This document shows, piece by piece, positions 1 through 9,300 of a DNA stretch of 11,870 bases. Below the pieces are notes generated by a model, which worked only from the letters and a program-made list of their open reading frames with translations, had not been told where the DNA came from and did no database searches. Origin of the DNA: DASYRM01 sp036004405. Its GTDB lineage: Bacteria; Acidobacteriota; Vicinamibacteria; Vicinamibacterales; UBA2999. The stretch lies in NCBI GenBank assembly GCA_036004405.1, contig DASYRM010000130.1, positions 1 through 11,870 on the forward strand, given 5' to 3'. The translations under genes were made by a program, and so were the position numbers. Each line of letters starts with the position of its first letter. Within the stretch, counting starts at the first letter, position 1.

Positions 1-2219
1 TTGAACTTCACGATCAGCGAGCGGTTGTTCAGCGTGGGGAAGCGCGGCGTCAGGGTATTGCGCTCCTCGTTGTAGACGACGAACAGCTCACTGCCGGGCC
101 GGTACTCCCACCGCAGCCGTGCGTTGGTCGAGACCGCGTCGGTGCCCGAGTTGTACTGCAGCAGCGCGCTCACGAACATCAGCGGCGTCATCGTGTAGGT
201 GACGCGCGATCCGGCCAGGTGCGTGGTGAACCTTCCGACCGAGAGGTCCACCTGGTTGTAGGAGTAGGTCGGCTCGACGGACAGCTGGTTCGTCAGCGGC
301 ACGCGGCCACGCGCCACGCTGAGCGTGGTCTTGTGGCCGTCGTAGAACGTGCCGTAGTCCACCGACAGGTTGGCCGACGCCGCCCGCTGCTGGCCCATGT
401 TGTAGTTGAGCCGCACGGTATCGAAGTCGTAGCCGCCCACAGGTAGCGTGAGGCCGCCGCCGATGCGGAACGGCACCGGCAGATACTCGTACTCGCTGGT
501 GTAGAGCACGCCGATGTGGTCGGCGTTCTTGAAGTCGAGCGCGACCTCGCCGGTGGCGGTGCGCGTCTCGAGTCGTCCGCTGCCGTTCTCGATGTAGTCC
601 ATCGACGCCTGGTACACGTACTTGCGGATGGCGCTCCGCCCGCCAGGCCGCGGGCTGAAACGCGCCTGCGCGAAGTTGCGGAACATGTCGAGCCGCTTCA
701 CGAACCCCACTTCCGGATTGAACGAATCGCCAATCCCCAGCCGCTCGATCTGCAGCCCGTAGCGGTCGCCGTTGTAATCGAGCTGCGCGCGATAGCTGGT
801 GTCGTTGCCGCCAGGCCGCAGCGGCTGATCGGTCTCCGCGTGCGCCCAGTAGGTGTTGATCTGCAGGTTCTTGAAGAAGATGAAGGAGCCATCGAGCCCG
901 TAGGCCAGATTGCGCCCGCCGCCGGCGGCCGACACCGATCGGTTGGTGACGATGGCGCCGATGCTGCTGCGGCCGAAGAGATCCCGCTTGAGGCGCGCCA
1001 CGGTGAAGTTCGTGGCGAGGGCGCCGCTCTGCGCGTCGTCGTCGGACTGGATGTTGATGGCGCCGATGCTGTAGCGCCCGGCCCGGCCGGTGAGCCGGCC
1101 GCCCGCGTCGATCGGCACCTCGCGGCCCGCGTTGAGCCCGATGCGGCGGCTGTAGAAGAGGATCGGGGCGTCGGAGGTGCCGGCGTTCAGGCTGCCCACG
1201 GCCACGCCGCCGAACGAGAACGTCCCCTGGTTCTCCAGGAAGAACTCGCGTTTTTCAGGGAAGAAGAGGCTGAACCTGGTGAGGTTGATCTGCTGCTGGT
1301 CCGCTTCCACCTGGGCGAAGTCGGTGTTGACGGTCACGTCGGCGGCGAGGTTTCTGGTCACCGCGTACTTGGCGTCGAACCCCACGGCCGCGTGGCCGGC
1401 GTTCGACACGCGCGGGCTCGCCGTCCGATCAGAGCTGAGGCTCGAGGTCATGTACGGCTTCAAGTCGACGCTGACGCGCTGCGCCGGCGCTTCGATGCCG
1501 ACCAGTTGCGCGGCGTAGGCCGTCTGTTCCACGCCCTGGGCCCCCTGCGCGCGCGGCGCGGGCGACAGCATCGAGATCTCGTTCTTCGATCGCTTCACCC
1601 GCATGGCGTTGAAGCCCCAGGTCTGGGTCGTGCCGGGTTGATATCGCAACGACTTGAACGGCAGCGCGCCTTCCACCGTCCAGCCGCCCTCGAAGCGGCC
1701 GGTCTTGAGATCCCACACGGGGTTCCAGTCCGGGTTGAACTGGCGCTCGTTGATGACCTGTCCGTCGGCGCGCCCGCCGAGCGCGTTGACGGTGAACGAC
1801 AGCGCGCTGCGACGATCGTTGAAGGTGTCGAACACGAACACCACGTTGTCGTTGCCCGACCAGAGGATGCCGTTGTCGCGCCGCATTTCCGTCGCCACCA
1901 GGCGATCCATCTGCGAGTCCCATACGCGGAACGAGACGTAGACGTTGTCGTTGTCGAAGGCGAGCCACAGCTCCGTGCGCTCGCTGGCGACCGCGCCGTC
2001 ATCGGGTTCGATCTGAATGAAGCCGGTCATCGGCGCGACGCGGCGATAGAGATCTTCGTCGAGTGCGCCGTCGATCCGCATCGGCGCGTCGACGCGCACG
2101 GCGCGCACCGTCGTCACGCCGTTGCCGTCGCGCGTCATCACGGTGATCGGGTCGTCATCCGCTGCGATCGATCGTGAGAGCACAACGAGCGCGATCGCGC
2201 AGACACCGATGAGACGCAT
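1..2219 (-). CDS. CBM9-like / DUF5916 outer-membrane-type protein (3' end cut by window edge)
   Basis: The reading frame is open for 739 codons from the ATG at 2219 to the window edge. An in-frame TGA lies five codons upstream and there is no other start between, so the start is well fixed, although no clear Shine-Dalgarno sequence precedes it. Residues 1-20 form a short Sec signal peptide (MRLIGVCAIALVVLSRSIAA). Residues about 41-210 look like a family 9 carbohydrate-binding-like domain, with IDGALDE at 49-55. From about residue 235 onward it matches DUF5916, including FFPEKREFFLEN near 319-330 and a long run of alternating amphipathic strands ending NNRSLIVKF. Strand-rich sequence and export suggest an outer-membrane beta-barrel; this is inference, and the family has no proven function. 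Family members usually end a few residues after this point, so little is missing. It is transcribed away from the TonB-dependent receptor gene. Confidence 0.88.
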   Translation of the reverse strand, partial: MRLIGVCAIALVVLSRSIAADDDPITVMTRDGNGVTTVRAVRVDAPMRIDGALDEDLYRRVAPMTGFIQIEPDDGAVASERTELWLAFDNDNVYVSFRVWDSQMDRLVATEMRRDNGILWSGNDNVVFVFDTFNDRRSALSFTVNALGGRADGQVINERQFNPDWNPVWDLKTGRFEGGWTVEGALPFKSLRYQPGTTQTWGFNAMRVKRSKNEISMLSPAPRAQGAQGVEQTAYAAQLVGIEAPAQRVSVDLKPYMTSSLSSDRTASPRVSNAGHAAVGFDAKYAVTRNLAADVTVNTDFAQVEADQQQINLTRFSLFFPEKREFFLENQGTFSFGGVAVGSLNAGTSDAPILFYSRRIGLNAGREVPIDAGGRLTGRAGRYSIGAINIQSDDDAQSGALATNFTVARLKRDLFGRSSIGAIVTNRSVSAAGGGRNLAYGLDGSFIFFKNLQINTYWAHAETDQPLRPGGNDTSYRAQLDYNGDRYGLQIERLGIGDSFNPEVGFVKRLDMFRNFAQARFSPRPGGRSAIRKYVYQASMDYIENGSGRLETRTATGEVALDFKNADHIGVLYTSEYEYLPVPFRIGGGLTLPVGGYDFDTVRLNYNMGQQRAASANLSVDYGTFYDGHKTTLSVARGRVPLTNQLSVEPTYSYNQVDLSVGRFTTHLAGSRVTYTMTPLMFVSALLQYNSGTDAVSTNARLRWEYRPGSELFVVYNEERNTLTPRFPTLNNRSLIVKF

Positions 2220-2313
2220 GGAGTGCGAGTATCACGGGTTCGCGCGCGAAACGATAGGGACATTGCTGTGCACGGCGCGGCGCGACCGACAGACTTGTCC
2301 GGCGCGCCGCGAG

Positions 2314-2333
2314 AGTGAACCAAATTGTTCACT
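2314..2333. promoter_or_regulatory. Perfect 7-bp inverted repeat, candidate operator
   Basis: The arms AGTGAAC (2314-2320) and GTTCACT (2327-2333) are perfect reverse complements around the 6-base AT-rich spacer CAAATT. The symmetry, 20-bp length, AT-rich centre in GC-rich DNA and position in a divergent intergenic region fit a site for a dimeric repressor or activator. The GAAC/GTTC half-sites recall Gram-positive LexA boxes, but those have a 4-base spacer, so I do not assign a regulator. No regulator gene is present in the window. Confidence 0.4.
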
Positions 2334-2372
2334 ACCTCGCTCGGGTGTACTCGAGCCGCCGAGCGCGTCTCG

Positions 2373-2393
2373 ATCATCGACGTCGACGATGAT
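2373..2393. repeat. 7-bp inverted repeat with 7-base spacer
   Basis: ATCATCG at 2373-2379 is the exact reverse complement of CGATGAT at 2387-2393. The spacer ACGTCGA itself holds overlapping short palindromes. It may be a second operator or a small stem in a leader transcript. In GC-rich DNA a short inverted repeat such as this can arise by chance, so confidence is low. Confidence 0.25.
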
Positions 2394-2617
2394 GGCCGCA
2401 CGCGCGCGAATCACACGACGTTGTGGCAGTGCGCGGTGGGCATGTCCATTTGTGTTCACGTCGAGCACGCGACTCGCGCGCGGCAAAAAGTCCTGAAGCG
2501 CAGTGAATCGAAGCAATTAGCCGCGCTGTGCCTGCACATGCGTGCGCGGCACCTGCCTTGCTCCTTACGAAGCACCGGCGGTCCGCTTCATGGCCGCCAC
2601 ATTTCTTCCAGGCTCCC

Positions 2618-2623
2618 GGAGGT
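2618..2623 (+). promoter_or_regulatory. Ribosome binding site that sets the receptor start
   Basis: GGAGGT lies 6 bases before the ATG at 2630. It decides between this ATG and an in-frame ATG 34 codons upstream at 2528, which has no such site and would put a non-signal-like extension before a clear signal peptide. Confidence 0.8.
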
Positions 2624-2629
2624 CAGTTG

Positions 2630-5600
2630 ATGCGTCGTAGTTGCCGGCTTCTCCTCTTCACCGCTCTCGCTGTCTGTCTCGGCACCTTGTCGGTGTTCGC
2701 GCAGGCGACCTCGTCGCTGCGCGGCAAGATCGCCGACGCGCAGGGTGGCGCGTTGCCAGGCGTCACCGTGGTGCTCGCCAACGCCGAGACGGCGTTCAAT
2801 CGTCAGGTCGTCACCGACGAGACGGGCGCCTACTCGCTGCTGCAGGTGCCGCCCGGCGCCTACACGATCACGGCGGAGCTGCCCGGATTCCAGACCGCGA
2901 CCGCCAAGCTGGCGCTGCAGGTGAACACGCCGGCAACGCTCGATCTGAAGATGGAAATCGCCGGCCTCAGCGAATCGGTAAGGGTCGAGGCGGCGATTGC
3001 GATGGTCAACACGACCGACGCATCCATCGGCAACGCCTTCAAAGAGGTGCAGGTCCGGCAGCTGCCACTGATGACGCGCAACGTCGTCGAGCTCCTCAGC
3101 CTGCAGCCGGGCGTCACGCCGACGGGCGAAACGATGGGCGCGCGTCGCGACCAGAACAACATCACCCTCGACGGCGTGGACATCAACGACAACCAGACGT
3201 CCGGCCTCGAAAACCCGACGCAGAACGCGCAGCAGGGTGGCATGAACACCGGTAACCAGCGCGACAGCGGGTTCAACGCCGCGCTGCCGGTGCCGCTCGA
3301 TTCGGTGCAGGAGTTCCGCGTGACGGTGGGCGGCCAGAACGCCAACCAGGGGCGCAGCTCCGGCGGTCAGGTCTCGCTCGTAACCAAGAGCGGCACCAAC
3401 CTGCTGCACGGGTCCGCCTATGAGTACAACCGCGACACGGCGTTTTCGGCCAACAACTGGTTCAGCAACCGCTCGGGCATCCCGCGCGAGCAGCTGAAGC
3501 GCAACCAGTACGGCGTGTCGCTGGGCGGTCCAATCAAGAAAGATCGCGCCTTCTTCTTTGGCAACGCCGAACGGCGCAAGGACAACAGCGCCTCCAACCA
3601 GCTGCGGAAGGTGGCCTCGAGCACGCTGCGCACCGGCACCATCATGGCCAAGGCGAGCGACGGCCAGACGTATGCGCTCGGCCCGGACGCCTTGAAGGTG
3701 ATCGACCCGCTGCACCTGGGCGCCAGCTCGGCGATCCTCGCCCTTCTCGGCTCGATGCCGGAAGGCAACGACACCTCGGCCGGCAGCGACAGCGGCCTGA
3801 ACTTCTCGGGCTTCCGCTTCAACGCGCCGATGCTGCTCGACAACCGCGCCTACGTGGCGAAGGTCGACCTGAAGCTCGACTCGATGAGCAAGCACAATCT
3901 CAGCGTCCGTACCACGATTGCCGACAACGCCCGCGATTTGGCCCTGGCGCAGTATCCCGGGCAGACGGCGAACTCCGTCGAGCTCAACACCAGCTACGGC
4001 GTCGGCGCCTCGTATACGGGCGTCCTGCGGCAGAACCTGATCAACACCGCCAATTTCGGCCTGACCAACATCCGTCTGGAAAGGACCGGCACGCTCGGCG
4101 CGGCGCTCACGCTCGACCAGATTGACGTGCCGACCGACCTCACACGGCCGTTCAAGCGAGACGCGCCGACTTACAACTTCATCGACGACCTCACCTGGAA
4201 CAAAGGCACGCATACGGTCACGACGGGCGGCAACCTGCGGCTGGTCCGCAACAACCGCACCAGCTACGCCAACGCGTTCCCCACCTACTCCTACGGCCGC
4301 GGCTCGCTGCTCGGTCTCGGGTCGGACATGGTGACCCTCACGAACGCGTATCTCGCGCAGCTCACCGGCAACCCGACGATTCGCCTCACCGATGCGACGA
4401 ACGTCACGCGCGCGATGGGCGATCTGTTTGGCGTGATCACGACGTCGTCGATGACCTACAGCTACGACGCCAACGGCAAGCCGCTGACGGTGGGCGATCC
4501 GACGGTCCGCAACTTCGCCAGCAACGAGTTCGAGGCCTATTACGGCGACAACTGGCGGATGACGCAGAACCTGACCCTGACCTACGGCGTCCGCTACATG
4601 TATCTGGGCGTGCCGTACGAGACCAACGGACTGCAGGTGGCGCCCACCTTCCCGCTGCAGGACTACTGGCAGGAACGCCTGGCGGCCATGGCGGCCGGCA
4701 CCCCGATGAACCAGATTCAGCACAGCCTGCTGAACTACGACTTCATCGGCCCCGAGAACGGCAAGAACAGCTGGTACGCACCCGATCGCAACAACTTCGC
4801 GCCTCGCGTCGCCGTGGCCTACACACCCGACGGCGGCTTCCTGAGCCTGCTCACCGGCAAGGGCGGTGTCATTCGCGCCGGCGGCGGGCTGGTCTACGAC
4901 CGTTTCGGCAGCGATCTCGTCACGAAGTTCGACAGCACGGCGTCGTTCGGCCTCTCGGAAATCGTGCGGTCGTCGTCGGTGAACTTCACCACCGGCCAGC
5001 GCTACGGCGGCGCGCTGCCAGACATTGCCGCCGCGCCGCAGCACGCCTTCCCGTTCACGCCGCCCGAAGTGAACTTCATCGGCGGCAACTACATGGGCAT
5101 CGACAGCACGCTGCACACGCCGCGCTCATGGAACGCGAACGTCTCGGTGACGCGCGAACTGCGCGGCGGGCTGACTGCCGAAGTCGGCTACGTCGGTCGC
5201 TGGGGCCGCGACCTCCTGATGCAGACCGACGCCGGCGGCTGGTCGATTCTGTTCAAGGACCAGGCGTCGGGCCAAACGTGGAAGGACATGGCCTACGCCG
5301 TCCGCGCCATCCATGACGCCGGTATCTCCCCGTCGCAGGTGCGTGCCAACCCCGGTCTGGCCGGATCGATCCCCTGGATCGAGAACATGATGCCGGCGCT
5401 GGCCAACATGTTCTTCCCGGGCAGCGCGACTGCCAACTACTACGACCTGCTCTGGGGTCAGTACGGTGGCAGCGACGCCGACGCCACGCACGCGGTTGAC
5501 CGGGTGAGGTCGGCGGCGAATCCCAACTGCATCATCAAGACCGGCTGCTACACGATGTATCCGATCCAGAGCAGCGGCATGTCGATGTGGACGAATGCCG

Positions 5601-6349
5601 GCTACTCGAACTTCAACGGGGCCACGTTCTCGCTGCGGAAGGCGTACGCGAAGGGCATCTCGTTCGACCTCAACTACACGCTGTCGCACTCGCTCGACAA
5701 CGGCGGCGCGCCGGAAGCCGGCGGCGGCAGCGCGGCCGGCATCATGCTCAACCCCTACAACCTCGACTCGTTCTACGGCGATTCGGACTTCGACATCCGG
5801 CACAACGTGAACAGCAACGTGCTGTTCGAGCTGCCGTTCGGCCGCGGCAAGGCGCTGCTCGGCAACGCCGGCGACCTGACCGAGGCGCTCGTCGGCGGGT
5901 GGCAGCTCTCGACCATCTTCCGGTATCGCTCCGGCCTGCCGACGTCGGTGGCCTACTCGGGCCTGTGGCCGACAAACTTCTCGTTCACCACGCTCGCCGA
6001 CCCGATCGGCGCCTACGACGACGGTGTGACGGTGAACCAGGCCGGCAACCCGGCCATCTTCTCGTCTACCGCCGAAGCGGCCAACTGGAAGCCGATGCTC
6101 CCGGGTGAAGTCGGCTCGCGCGCCTCGGTGCGCCTGGCGCCCTACTACAACACCGACCTGTCGCTCACGAAGTACTTCTCGCTGCCGGGCAACCACCGGC
6201 TGCAGTTCCGCGCCGAGGCGTTCAACGCCTTCAACAACGTCAACTACACCAAGGTCTCGCTCGACGCGGCCTCGCCGAACAGCTTCGGCGTGTTCACGGA
6301 AGCGGCGCCTGCCCGCGTCATGCAGTTCGCGCTTCGCTACGAGTTCTAA
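2630..6349 (+). CDS. Oar-like TonB-dependent receptor with carboxypeptidase-regulatory-like domain
   Basis: This is a predicted outer-membrane active transporter of 1239 residues; the substrate is unknown. Residues 1-24 are a signal peptide ending VFA before Q25. Residues about 28-108 form a carboxypeptidase-regulatory-like beta-sandwich (GALPGVTVVLAN, then a DETGAYSLLQVPPGAYTI run). A plug domain follows at about 125-265, with QVRQLPL at 141-147 and ITLDGVDIND at 178-187. The remainder is a large barrel ending in an aromatic residue (ALRYEF), as expected for outer-membrane proteins. Cys967 and Cys973 lie close together in a likely surface loop and could form a disulfide. This architecture and length are typical of the large Oar-like receptors expanded in Acidobacteriota. 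There is no SusD-like lipoprotein nearby, so it is not a Bacteroidota-type SusCD pair. The next gene starts 27 bases downstream, which suggests co-transcription. Confidence 0.93.
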   Translation: MRRSCRLLLFTALAVCLGTLSVFAQATSSLRGKIADAQGGALPGVTVVLANAETAFNRQVVTDETGAYSLLQVPPGAYTITAELPGFQTATAKLALQVNTPATLDLKMEIAGLSESVRVEAAIAMVNTTDASIGNAFKEVQVRQLPLMTRNVVELLSLQPGVTPTGETMGARRDQNNITLDGVDINDNQTSGLENPTQNAQQGGMNTGNQRDSGFNAALPVPLDSVQEFRVTVGGQNANQGRSSGGQVSLVTKSGTNLLHGSAYEYNRDTAFSANNWFSNRSGIPREQLKRNQYGVSLGGPIKKDRAFFFGNAERRKDNSASNQLRKVASSTLRTGTIMAKASDGQTYALGPDALKVIDPLHLGASSAILALLGSMPEGNDTSAGSDSGLNFSGFRFNAPMLLDNRAYVAKVDLKLDSMSKHNLSVRTTIADNARDLALAQYPGQTANSVELNTSYGVGASYTGVLRQNLINTANFGLTNIRLERTGTLGAALTLDQIDVPTDLTRPFKRDAPTYNFIDDLTWNKGTHTVTTGGNLRLVRNNRTSYANAFPTYSYGRGSLLGLGSDMVTLTNAYLAQLTGNPTIRLTDATNVTRAMGDLFGVITTSSMTYSYDANGKPLTVGDPTVRNFASNEFEAYYGDNWRMTQNLTLTYGVRYMYLGVPYETNGLQVAPTFPLQDYWQERLAAMAAGTPMNQIQHSLLNYDFIGPENGKNSWYAPDRNNFAPRVAVAYTPDGGFLSLLTGKGGVIRAGGGLVYDRFGSDLVTKFDSTASFGLSEIVRSSSVNFTTGQRYGGALPDIAAAPQHAFPFTPPEVNFIGGNYMGIDSTLHTPRSWNANVSVTRELRGGLTAEVGYVGRWGRDLLMQTDAGGWSILFKDQASGQTWKDMAYAVRAIHDAGISPSQVRANPGLAGSIPWIENMMPALANMFFPGSATANYYDLLWGQYGGSDADATHAVDRVRSAANPNCIIKTGCYTMYPIQSSGMSMWTNAGYSNFNGATFSLRKAYAKGISFDLNYTLSHSLDNGGAPEAGGGSAAGIMLNPYNLDSFYGDSDFDIRHNVNSNVLFELPFGRGKALLGNAGDLTEALVGGWQLSTIFRYRSGLPTSVAYSGLWPTNFSFTTLADPIGAYDDGVTVNQAGNPAIFSSTAEAANWKPMLPGEVGSRASVRLAPYYNTDLSLTKYFSLPGNHRLQFRAEAFNAFNNVNYTKVSLDAASPNSFGVFTEAAPARVMQFALRYEF

Positions 6350-6363
6350 AGGGCTTCTTTGTC

Positions 6364-6368
6364 GGAGG
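6364..6368 (+). promoter_or_regulatory. Ribosome binding site for the PSD1 gene
   Basis: GGAGG, within a longer purine-rich run, lies 8 bases before the ATG at 6377. It favours this ATG over an in-frame TTG at 6359, which falls upstream of the site. Confidence 0.7.
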
Positions 6369-6376
6369 GAGCGGGA

Positions 6377-9300
6377 ATGAAACGGTTACTCCTTGCGCTG
6401 GCGGCCTTCGGGCCGCTGGCGCTGTTCGTGTACACGAGCCGGCTGATTGAAGTAGAGGTCGAGGCCCAGTCGCCGACAACAGCACCCACCCCGGTACAAG
6501 CCGAGTTCTTCGAAAAGAACGTCCGGCCGGTCCTGACGGAAAACTGCGCCAGCTGCCACGGCAACGGTGCCGCGGGCGGACTGCGGCTCGACTCGCGCGA
6601 GGCTGCGCTCAAGGGTGGAAAGTCGGGCCCCGCCGTCGTGCCCGGCGACCCCGACAAGAGCCTGCTGATGGCGGCGGTGCGGCACACCGGCGCCGTGAAG
6701 ATGCCGCTCGGCGGCGACAAGTTGAGCGACACCAAACTGCAGGCGCTCGCGACGTGGATCAAGGAGGGCGCGGCGTGGCCCGACGTGCAGGCTGGCACCA
6801 AACCCGAGTCGGTGCTGAGCGATCAGTTCGAATCGCACATCCGCCCGGTGCTGGCGCAGCAGTGCTTCGCGTGCCACACCAACTCGAAGAGCGGTGGCCT
6901 GCGGCTCGACTCGCGCGAAGACCTGATGGCGGGCGGCAAGTCGGGCGCCGCCGTCGTTCCCGGCGATCCCGACCGGAGCCTGCTCATCGCCGCGCTGAAG
7001 CACAGCGGCTCGCTGAAGATGCCGAAGGGCGGCACCCGGCTCACCGAAGAGCAGATCGGCTTCTTCGTCACCTGGGTGAAGGACGGCGCCTACTGGCCGG
7101 CGGACAAGGTGGCGACGAAGGAATACTCCGACGCGCAGAAGCACCTCTGGTCGGTGCAGCCGCTCCGCAGCACGCAGGTGCCGGCCGTCAAGGACACCGC
7201 CTGGCCGGTGAATGACATCGACCGCTACGTGCTGGCGCGTCTCGAGAAGGAGGGGCTGAGGCCGACCACCACGGCCGATCGCCGCACGCTGCTGCGCCGC
7301 GTGACCTACGACCTGACCGGCCTGATGCCCACCTACGAGGAAGTGCAGGCGTTCGAGAGCGACAAGAGCCCGGACGCGTGGGAAAAGGTGGTCGATCGGC
7401 TGCTGGCCTCGCCCCGCTACGGCGAGCGTTGGGGCCGTCACTGGATGGACGTCGTCCGCTACGGAGAAGACGATTACAACGTCGGCGGCCGGCCCGACCG
7501 CACCGAGAAGTATCCGTTCGCCTATCTCTATCGCGACTGGCTGATCAAGGCGCTCAACGACGACATGACCTACGACATGTTCGTCAAGGCGCAGCTTGCC
7601 GCGGACCTGCTGCCCGAGAACATCCGCGAGCGGCACATCCCGGCGCTGGGCATGAACGGCAACGGCATCTGGGTGTTCCAGGCGAGCCCGGCGCCGATCG
7701 AGCGCGCCGACGAATGGCACGACAAGGTGGACGTGACGAGCAAGGCGTTCATGGGGCTGACCGTCGGCTGCGCGCGCTGCCACGACCACAAGTACGACGC
7801 CATCTACCAGAAGGACTACTACGGGATGGCGAGCGTGTTCGCCAGCTCCAACTTCAAGTCCTACCCGCAGGTGCCGAAGGCGGTAGCCGACGCGTGGGAA
7901 AAGGAGAACAAGGTTCTCGAGAAGAAGAACGCGGCGCTCAAGCAGTTTCTCGACGAGAGCTCGGAGCTCTATGCGCAGGTGCTGTTTTCGCAGGCCGAGG
8001 ACTACATGATGGCGGCCTGGAAGCTCGGTTCCGAGAAGAAGGCCACCGTCGATGAAGTGGCCGAATCCGCGAAAGTCGATCCCGAGCTCCTCGCGCGCTG
8101 GGTGCGCTTCCTGAAGAAGCGCCCCGACAACTACGCGGCGCTGAAGGGCTGGCAGGAGATGGTGGCCGACGGCGGTAGCGAGGAGGACGCGCGCAAGCTG
8201 GCCAAGGAGTTCGTGGCCAAGGTCTCCGAGATCAACGAGAAGCGCAAGAAGCTGGAGAAGGAGAACGAGGCCACGCTCGCGCAGGTGAAGGGGCCGTCGG
8301 CGTTCGACAAGGACGAAGAGTCGAAGGATCCGTTCGACCCGCTGCCCAACGGCAAGAAGCGGCGCCTCAACGCCTACCAGATCGACCTGAAGAGCCTCGA
8401 TCGCGAGGAGCTGGTGCTCTGGACGGACGTGTTCGAGCGCGACGTGCCAGAAATCGTGGGCGAAGACGCGGACGATAACATCGACCGGCGCGGCAAGCCG
8501 GGGCTGCTGAAGCTGACCGAGGGCGCGCTGGAGCGGCGACTCTCGGCCGACTTCCGGTTCCACATCGGGAAGCTCCGGGCCGACATCGACGCCTTCAAGA
8601 AGGCGATGCCGCCGCGGCCGCCGTCGGTCTACGGCATCGGCGAGGCCGAGCAGCCGTCCGACCTCAAGACCTTCATCCGCGGCAACCCCTATACGTTCGG
8701 CGTCTCGGCGCCACGGGCCCTGCCCTCGCTCATGAACAACGGCGAGCCCAAGCTGTTCACCAAGGGCAGCGGCCGGCTCGATCTGGCCGAGGAGATCATC
8801 AAGCACCCGCTGTCGTCGCGCGTCATCGTCAACCGCATGTGGCGGTGGCACTTCGGCCGCGGCATCGTGGACACGCCCAGCAACTTCGGCATGGCCGGCG
8901 ACCAGCCGACGCATCCCGAGCTCCTCGACTACCTGGCGTCGAAGTTCATCGCCGACGGCATGTCCTTCAAGAAGTTCCACAAGGACATCCTGATGTCGCG
9001 CACCTATCAGTTGAGCGCCGCGCCGGTGGCGGCCAACGTCGCCAAGGATCCGAGCAACACGCTCTACTGGCGCGCCAACCGCACGCGTGTGGATTCGGAA
9101 GGCGTGTGGGACCTCCTGCTGGAAGCGTCGAGCACGCTCGACATCAGCGGCGTCGGCGGCCCGTCCGACGAGCTGAACGAGAAGATGAGGCGGCGCGCGG
9201 TCTACGCCAAGGTGAGCCGGATGTATCCGGCCGACTTCCACGCGACGTTCGATCTGCCGACCGCGACGATCTCGACGGAGAAGCGCTACACCACGAACGT

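Larger units (their letters stand above)
2220..2629. other. Divergent intergenic region, 410 bases, probably regulatory
   Basis: This gap separates the divergent DUF5916 and TonB-receptor genes, so it should hold the promoters for both. I see no convincing coding sequence: short open frames exist on both strands but have no ribosome binding site or recognisable protein. It holds two inverted repeats, at 2314-2333 and 2373-2393. I could not pick a sigma-70 promoter with good -35 and -10 boxes on either strand. A sigma-54-like TGGCA at 2424-2428 lacks a GC at the required spacing. Confidence 0.6.

Noticed and set aside
516..2177. A 553-codon plus-strand open frame over the DUF5916 gene
   Set aside because: It mirrors the minus-strand gene, has no domain, and its start has no ribosome binding site. 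The minus-strand frame carries a signal peptide and DUF5916 motifs.
2424..2442. Possible sigma-54 promoter (TGGCA box)
   Set aside because: The GC element required 10 bases after the GG is TG here, so the spacing rule fails.
2528..2629. A 34-residue N-terminal extension of the receptor from an upstream ATG
   Set aside because: The extension is not signal-like and would bury the signal peptide. The ATG at 2630 has GGAGGT 6 bases before it.
2325..2630. A 101-codon small open frame upstream of the receptor, its stop overlapping the receptor's ATG
   Set aside because: The overlap of stop and start is suggestive of coupling, but there is no good ribosome binding site, no recognisable protein, and several other frames are open here by chance.
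2588..5116. An 842-codon open frame antisense to the TonB receptor
   Set aside because: Same low-information composition rich in Val, Arg, Gly and His. The opposite frame is an unmistakable receptor.
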